From the NCBI GenBank assembly GCA_021825225.1, contig JAKAIH010000002.1:1-20732 (forward strand): a stretch of DNA of 20,732 nucleotides, given 5' to 3'. This document shows, in pieces, positions 12,206-17,623 of this stretch. How positions within the stretch are numbered: position 1 is the stretch's first letter; each line of letters opens with the position of its first letter. The stretch is from Pseudomonadota bacterium. GTDB lineage: Bacteria > Pseudomonadota > Gammaproteobacteria > Burkholderiales > SG8-39. Under the pieces are notes generated by a model. The model saw only the letters and a program-made list of their open reading frames with translations, had not been told where the DNA came from and did not search any database. A program made the position numbers and the translations under genes.

Positions 12206-12724
12206 CTAATCCGACCAGAGCGTGAACACGCTCAGTCCGCGTTTTTCCAGACGCACCCGGCCTTCGAGTGTGGCCAGTTCGTGGATGAAACAGCACTCGG
12301 CCACCTTGCCGCCGGCATCGCCGATCAGCATCGCCGCGGCCTCGCTCACTGCGCCGGTGGCGAGCATGTCGTCGACCAGCACCACCTCTTCCCCCGGGGC
12401 GATGACATTCACGCTCATTTCGAGCGGCTCGGAGCTGTGCCCGAATTCGTGCTCGCGGCTGATGGTTTCGCCCGGGAGCTTGCCCAGCTTGCGTATCGGC
12501 ACGAAACCCGCATCCAGGCGGTAGGCGAGCGCCGCACCGATGACGAATCCGCGCCATTCCATGCAGGCGAACTTCCTGATCCCGCGCGGCTTATAGCGCG
12601 CCGCGAGCAGATCGATCACCGCGTGAAAGCCCGGACCGTCCGCGAGCAGCGTGGTGAGATCGTAATAGGTGTCGCCGGGACTGGGGTAGTCGGGGATTTT
12701 TCTTATGAGTGAGCGTATGTCCAT
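12206..12724 (-). CDS. apt: Adenine phosphoribosyltransferase-like type I PRTase, divergent
   Basis: Would join adenine and PRPP to give AMP (purine salvage). 172 residues from the ATG at 12724, giving the APRT-like start MDIRSLIRKIPDYPSPG. An upstream in-frame ATG at 12763 would add 13 residues. The PRPP loop VVLVDDMLATGAV (114-126) and RKLGKLPGETIS (78-89) are clearly APRT. Several positions differ from standard APRTs: the usual E-x-RGF block reads EWRGF (56-60), FRD reads YYD (20-22), the flexible loop has His92 and His96 where E. coli has two Tyr, and ATGG reads ATGA. The family is secure; adenine specificity is less so. AAGGA is present but about 12 bases from the start. Confidence 0.8.
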   Translation of the reverse strand: MDIRSLIRKIPDYPSPGDTYYDLTTLLADGPGFHAVIDLLAARYKPRGIRKFACMEWRGFVIGAALAYRLDAGFVPIRKLGKLPGETISREHEFGHSSEPLEMSVNVIAPGEEVVLVDDMLATGAVSEAAAMLIGDAGGKVAECCFIHELATLEGRVRLEKRGLSVFTLWSD

Positions 12725-12801
12725 CGCGGGCGAAAGTCCTTTGGTTGGCGCTATCCTTGGCATTCAAACAATAGTGCCACAGTTGCCGCGCATTACACAA
12801 T

Positions 12802-12833
12802 GAAAGGGCGGGGTCCGCGGACCCCGCCCTTTC
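12802..12833. terminator. Perfect 32-bp palindrome, bidirectional terminator
   Basis: Every base from 12802 to 12833 pairs with its mirror. The half-arm is GAAAGGGCGGGGTCCG. It lies 28 bases beyond the stop of the minus-strand membrane protein gene and upstream of the minus-strand apt-like gene, so it should stop transcription between them. The stem ends in TTTC on either strand instead of a separate T-tail. Confidence 0.65.
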
Positions 12834-12860
12834 TGTCCACCTGCGGTTTTGTGCCGCCGC

Positions 12861-13223
12861 TTAAATCTTCAGCAAGGCTCTTGCGCCGAACCAGGCGAGC
12901 GCACCCAGCCCTACGATCGGTCCCACCGTCACGAACGCGAGCCCGATGAACGGGGCTGCGAGCGCGAGCGCGACCGGACGCGCCTTGGCGTTGTTCATCA
13001 CGGCTTTGGCGGCCATCCAGAGCAGCAGCGCGAAACCGATGACCGGGAACGCGAGCAGGTAGGCCAGGCCGACGAAGGGTGCTGCGAAGAACAGCGCGAC
13101 ATTCTTCGCGCGTTTGCCGATGCGCGCTGCGCCTTTGGCCTTGCGAACCGTGTAGCGCGGGGCGTAAGCCGTTCCGACCATCAAACCGTTTGCCGTCATC
13201 AGATTGTTGGTGTAGGTCCTCAT
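12861..13223 (-). CDS. Small membrane protein with two tandem copies of a hydrophobic unit
   Basis: 120 residues, no family recognised. I chose the ATG at 13223 because a GGAG lies about eight bases upstream and the start falls just after a sigma-54-like promoter. Longer in-frame starts, up to 13436, would lie upstream of that promoter. Residues 1-41 are polar and basic (RKAKGAARIGKRAK). Residues 42-75 and 84-117 are two copies of one unit: both begin VAL, contain AAPF[VI]GLA, then P and G, then W, and end A[KR]A. I count about 16 identities in 34. Each copy can form a helical hairpin, so two to four membrane segments are likely, with the basic N-terminus inside. A bidirectional terminator follows, so the gene is probably monocistronic. 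Confidence 0.78.
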   Translation of the reverse strand: MRTYTNNLMTANGLMVGTAYAPRYTVRKAKGAARIGKRAKNVALFFAAPFVGLAYLLAFPVIGFALLLWMAAKAVMNNAKARPVALALAAPFIGLAFVTVGPIVGLGALAWFGARALLKI

Positions 13224-13263
13224 GATCATCTCCGTCTGTTGTTTGCTTGCTTGACTATTCATG

Positions 13264-13279
13264 AGCATCGATCGTGCCA
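13264..13279 (-). promoter_or_regulatory. Sigma-54 (RpoN) -24/-12 promoter
   Basis: On the minus strand this reads TGGCACG-ATCG-ATGCT. The RpoN consensus is TGGCACG-N4-TTGC[A/T], so one conserved position differs and the GG-to-GC spacing is exact. It predicts a start near 13253 and a leader of about 30 bases holding the GGAG ribosome-binding site of the gene starting at 13223. Such promoters need an AAA+ enhancer-binding activator, which is not encoded in the window. Confidence 0.7.
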
Positions 13280-13290
13280 GGCAGTGCCTG
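13278..13290. promoter_or_regulatory. 13-base palindrome overlapping the -24 box
   Basis: CAGGCA-G-TGCCTG is a perfect 6-bp inverted repeat with one central base. It overlaps the first bases of the sigma-54 -24 element by two positions. A protein bound here could block or modulate RNA polymerase-sigma-54 binding. Confidence 0.4.
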
Positions 13291-13443
13291 CGGCGGTTTT
13301 TCCGGCTTTGTTTCATGTACTTGAGTCGAAATGCGGGCAACCAGGACGGCTGCCCCCGGCCGCGAAACGGCTGCCGGATGTACATCGATTTCATGCAGGC
13401 TCGCCGCCTGATTCCGGTGTTGTCGTTCTTTTTCAATCGCTTA

Positions 13444-13470
13444 CAAAAACCGCTCCCTGCCTGGTTTTTG
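13444..13470. promoter_or_regulatory. 8-11-8 inverted repeat, possible enhancer site
   Basis: CAAAAACC, 11 bases, GGTTTTTG. It is centred about 200 bases upstream of the predicted sigma-54 transcription start at 13253, within the usual range for enhancer-binding activators. It is followed directly by the palindrome TGCATGCA (13469-13476). It could instead be a weak terminator-like hairpin, though no gene ends here. Confidence 0.4.
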
Positions 13471-13673
13471 CATGCACCGCCGATTCGCGGCGATCAAGAC
13501 TTTCGTCAAATTGGCGCTGCAGTTATCGCGCACACTATTCTGCAGGCACTACTCCGGACTTCCCGTAAACCGACACAAGAGCATTCATGTACGCGCAGGA
13601 GTTCACTTTCGCCGCCTTGCTTTGCATTTCAACGGCGGCGTTCGCCCAGGCCGGGCGCGCAGCTCACGCAAGT

Positions 13674-13679
13674 TATAAT
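13674..13679 (+). promoter_or_regulatory. Consensus -10 element for the nnrU-like gene
   Basis: Perfect TATAAT 60 bases before the chosen ATG at 13734. No -35 box is recognisable 16-18 bases upstream, so it is either a weak or activator-dependent promoter, or chance. Confidence 0.45.
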
Positions 13680-13733
13680 GGCGCATCGCCATTCGAGGGA
13701 ACGCGCCGCCATCCGGCTGTGCGCGCGCACACC

Positions 13734-14312
13734 ATGACCGTTCTGATTCTTGGCCTGATCATTTTTCTGGGCGCGCACTCCACGCGCATCGTTGCCGATG
13801 GCTGGCGCACGGCACAGCTCAAGCGCCTGGGCCTGGGCGCATGGAAGGGCATTTACTCCCTGGTGTCGCTCGCCGGTTTCGGCCTGATCGTCTGGGGCTT
13901 CGGCCTGGCACGCCAGGAGCCGGTGGTGCTTTGGGTTGCGCCGGTCGCCATGCGGCATGTGGCGGCGCTGTTGACGCTGATCGCATTCGTTCTGCTCGCG
14001 GCGGCCTACGTGCCGCGCAATTCGATCAGGTCGCGCCTGCACCACCCGATGCTGCTCGCCGTGAAAACCTGGGCCTTCGCGCACCTGCTGGCGAACGGCC
14101 GGCTCGCCGACCTCGTGCTGTTCGGCGCTTTCCTCGCCTGGGCCATTGCCTGTTTCGCCGCGGCGAAGAAACGCGACCGCGCCGCGGGGACCCAATATCC
14201 CGCGGGCAGCGGCGGCGCCACTGCGGCCACGGTGCTGGTGGGCGTGGCGGCCTGGGCGCTGTTTGCGTTCTGGCTGCACGGCGTGCTGATCGGCGTGCGG
14301 CCCTTCGGATGA
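13734..14312 (+). CDS. NnrU family membrane protein
   Basis: 192-residue integral membrane protein. NnrU proteins are named for genes needed for nitrite/nitric oxide reduction in some denitrifiers, but the biochemical role is unknown and many homologues are outside denitrification clusters. The family signature LGLIIFLGAHSTRIVADGWR opens the protein. SLVSLAGFGLIVWGFGLAR, RHVAALLTLIAFVLLAAAYVP, a HPMLLAVKTWAFAHLLANG block and a C-terminal hydrophobic helix follow, for about five membrane segments. The reading frame stays open back to 13587, but the family start is the ATG at 13734. A lipoprotein gene follows after 14 bases and is probably co-transcribed. No nor, nir or nos genes are visible. 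Confidence 0.87.
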   Translation: MTVLILGLIIFLGAHSTRIVADGWRTAQLKRLGLGAWKGIYSLVSLAGFGLIVWGFGLARQEPVVLWVAPVAMRHVAALLTLIAFVLLAAAYVPRNSIRSRLHHPMLLAVKTWAFAHLLANGRLADLVLFGAFLAWAIACFAAAKKRDRAAGTQYPAGSGGATAATVLVGVAAWALFAFWLHGVLIGVRPFG

Positions 14313-14326
14313 GCTGATGAAACACC

Positions 14327-14899
14327 ATGAACCTTCCTCGACGAACAGGGCTCGCGCTCGGGCTTAGTGTTTTGTGTCTTGCGGGCTGCGGCGCCTTGTT
14401 GCCGCGCGGGGAAAGCGTCGCCGAAAGTCCCTGGCGCAGTTTCGACGAAGCGCAGCAGACGTTCGACCAGATCGTTCCCTATCAGACCACGGTGGAGGAC
14501 TTGAGGAAGCTCAAGCTGGATCCGCTGCAAAATCCGAACATCACGCTGCTCAACTACTCGGACGTGCTGCGCCGCTTCATTCCCAGTCCGGCTACCAATA
14601 TGCAGGATCTGGACGGCGGCGTGCAGGACTGCATCAAGGCCAAGAGCGCCTGCAGGGGTTACGAAGTCGATCAGAGGTCGGTGAAGCGCCGGCGCTACGG
14701 CAATTTCTGGGCGGATTTCCTCAACTTCAAACGCAAAGTCGATGTCGTCGGCTGGCGCTTCAACGGCGTCATCCTGCTCCGGGACGGCGTCGTCGTGTAC
14801 AAACTCACCGGCGGCCAACCCGCCATCCACGAGCATGAGGAAAACAAGAATCCGCTGGGCCCGTTCCAAGGCATAGGCGAATCCAGGCTGGGCCGCTGA
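14327..14899 (+). CDS. Uncharacterised outer-membrane lipoprotein
   Basis: 190 residues. The signal peptide carries a canonical lipobox LAGC, with Cys21 as the lipidation site and Gly at +2, so it is predicted to go to the outer membrane. The stretch from about residue 45 (QIVPYQTTVEDLRKLKLDP) resembles the short helix-and-turn opening of BamE/SmpA-like domains, which I infer from pattern only. A second conserved-looking block is YGNFWADFLNF followed by VGWRFNGVILLRDGVVVYKL, a beta-hairpin-like sequence. Two mature-part cysteines (in DCIKAKSACRGY) could form a disulfide. Starts 14 bases after the nnrU-like gene, with no strong Shine-Dalgarno, which suggests coupling to it. Confidence 0.82.
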   Translation: MNLPRRTGLALGLSVLCLAGCGALLPRGESVAESPWRSFDEAQQTFDQIVPYQTTVEDLRKLKLDPLQNPNITLLNYSDVLRRFIPSPATNMQDLDGGVQDCIKAKSACRGYEVDQRSVKRRRYGNFWADFLNFKRKVDVVGWRFNGVILLRDGVVVYKLTGGQPAIHEHEENKNPLGPFQGIGESRLGR

Positions 14900-14958
14900 G
14901 CGCCCGCCCCCGAACCCGTTGCAGAACGAATTCCGCAATGGCCCGATATAGGAGGGCA

Positions 14959-14978
14959 TGAGGGGAAGTATCCCCTCA
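14959..14978. terminator. Hairpin between convergent genes
   Basis: Perfect 8-bp stem TGAGGGGA / TCCCCTCA with a four-base loop AGTA, midway between the lipoprotein stop (14899) and the end of the convergent thioesterase gene (14994). The arm is much like that of the hairpin at 7595-7614 (GAGGGG / CCCCTC). Confidence 0.55.
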
Positions 14979-14993
14979 GGGCGCAGCAGATTC

Positions 14994-15830
14994 CTAGTCG
15001 CGCAGCCGGATCGCCAGGCTTTGCGTAGAGCGCCCGATCAGCCCCTCGGCATCGAAGATGCGCGCCTCGGCCAGGCCGCCGCCGTCCGGCCCGAGCAGGG
15101 TGCGCGCGTCGATGCAGACCCACTCGCCGCGCGCCTGGCGCAGCAGGTTGATGCTGAGATCCGAATTCACGAAGATGTAGCGGTGAAAGTCGAGGATGGC
15201 GCTGATGCCGTTGCCGGAGTCCGCGGCGACCGCTACACGTTGCAGTCCGCTAGGCTCTTCGCCGGCGAGCAGCGGATGGCGCAGGCGAAACCACACCGCG
15301 GACGGGCCGCGGAAGGGAACACCGGCGGCAACGCGGCCTTCGATCAGGTCGTGGTAGCCGGTGATCTTGCTCGCAAACAGGAACGGCGCGAGCGGCGACC
15401 GCTCGACCGAATTCGGCGCCTGCGGTAGCGGGTGCCCCGGAAGATCAGCGGGAATCGCGAGGCCGGCTGCGCGCTGCGCCACCGCGGTGAAGCGCGCCAC
15501 CTCTTTGCCGCCCGCGATCAGTTGCGCGGAAAAATGCGCGACGTTGCGCCCGGCGTACTCGGTCTGCACTTCGATCGATAGCCCGGAAATCGGCACCGGC
15601 CGCAGCAGGTTGGCGGTCAGGCGCGCGATGTGCGTGAGTTCGAGCGCGGCCGCGGCGCGCTCGATGCAGCGCGCGACCAGCGCGATCGGCGGGCCGCCAT
15701 GCTGATGTTGCGGATGCCAGGGGCCGCGGGTCAGATCGGTGGACGCATAGCGGCCGTCCTCCAGCGCGACATAGGCGCTTGCCGGGGGCGGGGCAGATGC
15801 CCGCGCATCGTCGGAGGAAGGGTGGGCCAT
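14994..15830 (-). CDS. Thioesterase family protein (acyl-CoA thioesterase-like double hot-dog)
   Basis: 278 residues from the ATG at 15830. The reading frame is open further upstream through the neighbouring gene, but MAHPSSDD fits the family start. The N-terminal half contains GRYASTDLTRGPWHPQHQHGG with PPIALVARCIE, the hallmark of the TesB-like 4HBT_3 thioesterases, where HGGP lines the acyl-CoA site. The C-terminal half carries LDFHRYIFVNSDLSI and the WVCIDARTLLGPDGGGLAEARIFD block typical of the second hot-dog. It probably hydrolyses an acyl-CoA, substrate unknown. It starts 53 bases after the MFS gene and may be co-transcribed with it. No clear Shine-Dalgarno. Confidence 0.85.
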   Translation of the reverse strand: MAHPSSDDARASAPPPASAYVALEDGRYASTDLTRGPWHPQHQHGGPPIALVARCIERAAAALELTHIARLTANLLRPVPISGLSIEVQTEYAGRNVAHFSAQLIAGGKEVARFTAVAQRAAGLAIPADLPGHPLPQAPNSVERSPLAPFLFASKITGYHDLIEGRVAAGVPFRGPSAVWFRLRHPLLAGEEPSGLQRVAVAADSGNGISAILDFHRYIFVNSDLSINLLRQARGEWVCIDARTLLGPDGGGLAEARIFDAEGLIGRSTQSLAIRLRD

Positions 15831-15883
15831 GACTGAGGAATCGGAATAAGCGAACAGAAGTATCCGCGACCGGCGTAGCCCGG

Positions 15884-17155
15884 TCAAACCGCCCGTTTGC
15901 GCTGCCGTTCGCGCCGCTGGCGGCGGAAGTGCGACACCGCGAGCGCGAGCGCCGCCGCCTGCAGCAGCGCGCAAAAGTACATCGGCAGCCCGATGCGCCA
16001 GTCCCCCTGCGGCAGGTGCGACACCATCACCAGCAGCGGTGCGGATATCATCGGCGCGATCACCGCCATCAGGCTGTTCAGGCCGCTCACCGCGCCCAGC
16101 GTCCTGCCCTGGTTGCGCGCGTCCGCCGCAGCCGAGATGATGCTCTGAATCGAGGCCGTGACCGTGGAGCCGAGAAAATTGAGGAAAATAATCGCGAACA
16201 TCATCCAGCCCTGGCTGGCGGCGCCCCAGGCAGCGTAGGCGAGTGTGGAGGACACCATGCCGAACACCGCCAGGCGCTGCGGGCTCACGCGCTTGAGCAG
16301 GCGCCCGAGCAGCAGGCCCTGCGTGATGGCCGAGACGACGCCGACCGCTGCAAGCGACCAGCCGTTCTCGCGCGGCCCCCAGCCGAACTTGAAACTCGCG
16401 TACAAGACCCACGAGGTGTACAGCAGGAATTGCGCGAGGCCGCTGCAGGCGACCACCGCGACCAGGCGCCCCGCGCCCTTCAGCTGCGCCAGGCCGCGCA
16501 GCGATGCGACCGGATTGGCCGCGCTCCAGTGAATCGCGTGCCGGCGCTCCGCCGGCAACGACTCCGGCAGCACGAAATAACCGTAGAGCAGATTGAGCAG
16601 CGCCAGGCTGCCGGCGGCGAAGAACGGCAGGCGCAGATTGATTGCGCCCAGCAGCCCGCCCAGCACCGGCCCGAGGATGAAGCCCACGCCGAACATCGCG
16701 CCAAGCATGCCGAAACGCCTGGCGCGCTGTTCGGGCACGGTGATGTCGGCGACATAGGCGTTGGCCACGGAGAGGTTGGACTGCATCGCGCCGCTCACCA
16801 GGCGCACGGCGAGCAGCATCCACACCGCGGTCGCCAGCGCGGTGGCGAAAAAGCTCAGCGCCAGGCCGCAGAAGCCGAGGAGCAGCACCGGACGCCGGCC
16901 GTAGCGGTCCGACAGCGCACCCAGCACCGGCGACGCGAAGAAATTAGCGAAGCTGAAGCTGAAGGTCACCATGCCGTACCAGAAGGCCTGATCGGCCTGC
17001 GAACCGGTGAAACTGCCGACCAGGGCCGGCAGCACCGGGATCATCAAGCCGATCGCAATCATGTCGAGCAGCGTCGTCAGCATGATGAAGGGCATCGCCG
17101 CCTCGCGCGTAGCGCGCGCGGCGAAGAGTTTGAATTGGACTCCGGGGGGACTCAT
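15884..17155 (-). CDS. MFS transporter, TetA-like drug:H+ antiporter group
   Basis: Inner-membrane 12-helix carrier of 423 residues, starting at the ATG at 17155. An in-frame ATG at 17203 would add 16 arginine-rich residues that do not look like a transporter start. Motif A, GALSDRYGRRPVLL, lies between helices 2 and 3. Motif C, GFILGPVLGGLLG, in helix 5 marks the antiporter (exporter) groups. The stretch SVANAYVADITVPEQRARRFG is the typical TetA/TCR pattern. The real substrate is unknown, and tetracycline resistance should not be assumed. Divergent from the XRE regulator gene 146 bases away. Confidence 0.88.
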   Translation of the reverse strand: MSPPGVQFKLFAARATREAAMPFIMLTTLLDMIAIGLMIPVLPALVGSFTGSQADQAFWYGMVTFSFSFANFFASPVLGALSDRYGRRPVLLLGFCGLALSFFATALATAVWMLLAVRLVSGAMQSNLSVANAYVADITVPEQRARRFGMLGAMFGVGFILGPVLGGLLGAINLRLPFFAAGSLALLNLLYGYFVLPESLPAERRHAIHWSAANPVASLRGLAQLKGAGRLVAVVACSGLAQFLLYTSWVLYASFKFGWGPRENGWSLAAVGVVSAITQGLLLGRLLKRVSPQRLAVFGMVSSTLAYAAWGAASQGWMMFAIIFLNFLGSTVTASIQSIISAAADARNQGRTLGAVSGLNSLMAVIAPMISAPLLVMVSHLPQGDWRIGLPMYFCALLQAAALALAVSHFRRQRRERQRKRAV

Positions 17156-17254
17156 AGCCGAAAGGTACCAGAGTCGCGCCCGGCGTGGCCCGGCCGCGCG
17201 CAATCCTTGTTTTCAAAAGGCAATCTTCAACTTGCGCCGACAAAATTCATGGTC

Positions 17255-17278
17255 TATGGTTAATTTGTTATGGTTAAT
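17255..17278. promoter_or_regulatory. Tandem direct repeat TATGGTTAAT x2, possible operator
   Basis: TATGGTTAAT occurs at 17255-17264 and again at 17269-17278, 14 bases start to start, in the AT-rich spot just before the XRE gene. It may be the binding site for that regulator. One copy per about 1.3 helical turns would allow side-by-side binding. Confidence 0.4.
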
Positions 17279-17301
17279 CTCCTATATCTCATGTAGGAAC
17301 C

Positions 17302-17550
17302 ATGATCACAGCCGCCCAACTCCGGGCCGCCCGGGCCTTGCTCGGGATGGATCAGCGGGCCCTTGCCGAAGCCTCCGGGCTGTCCTTGCCCACCATCCAA
17401 AGGATGGAAGCGAGCGAGGAAATGATCCGGGGCAACGTGGAATCGTTGATGAAGCTGATCGCCGCGCTCGACGCGGGAGGCGTCGAACTCATTGGCGAAG
17501 GGATGACCAGCGACAGGGGCGGACGCGGGGTCCGCCTCAAGCCGCGCTGA
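17302..17550 (+). CDS. Small XRE-type helix-turn-helix regulator
   Basis: 82 residues, DNA-binding. The whole protein is one Cro/C1-like domain: residues 1-14 helix 1, LAEASGLSLPTIQRMEAS (about 21-38) as the helix-turn-helix, then VESLMKLIAALDAGGVELIGE and a short tail with RGGRGVRLK. That tail is typical of a common compact XRE group in alpha- and betaproteobacteria. AGGA just upstream of the ATG is the ribosome-binding site. It lies between a divergent MFS gene and the hyf-like operon, which starts 73 bases after its stop, so it could regulate either or itself. It contains no toxin partner. Confidence 0.88.
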   Translation: MITAAQLRAARALLGMDQRALAEASGLSLPTIQRMEASEEMIRGNVESLMKLIAALDAGGVELIGEGMTSDRGGRGVRLKPR

Positions 17551-17623
17551 TGGCTCGCTGCTTCCCGGCCGGGTCTGCCCCGCGGAAGTTGCCGCAGGCA
17601 GGCGCATCGGAGCCGAGGCGGCG

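Larger units (their letters stand above)
13224..13733. other. 510-bp divergent regulatory region
   Basis: Lies between the minus-strand small membrane protein and the plus-strand nnrU-like gene. It holds the sigma-54 promoter (13264-13279), the overlapping palindrome, the dyad at 13444-13470, a smaller CGCCG-N5-CGGCG dyad at 13478-13492, and a plus-strand TATAAT at 13674-13679. Open frames here lack ribosome-binding sites and recognisable protein features, so I call no gene. Confidence 0.6.

Noticed and set aside
13587..13733. N-terminal extension of the nnrU-like gene that resembles a signal peptide (MYAQEFTFAALLCISTAAFAQ)
   Set aside because: NnrU proteins start at the ATG at 13734 with their own first membrane helix. 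The TATAAT box lies inside the extension, and there is no good ribosome-binding site at 13587. The open frame looks accidental.
13261..13737. Possible 158-residue plus-strand gene in the divergent region
   Set aside because: It has no ribosome-binding site or recognisable feature, overlaps the sigma-54 promoter and dyads, and runs into the nnrU-like gene in another frame.
15831..16823. Upstream extension of the thioesterase frame through the MFS gene (609 residues in total)
   Set aside because: The extension lies in the wrong frame of the MFS transporter gene and reads as low-complexity Arg/Ala. Only the part from 15830 has family similarity.
15929..17263. 444-residue plus-strand frame opposite the MFS gene, rich in His, Arg and Gln
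   Set aside because: Composition typical of the reverse strand of a membrane-protein gene. No domain or ribosome-binding site.
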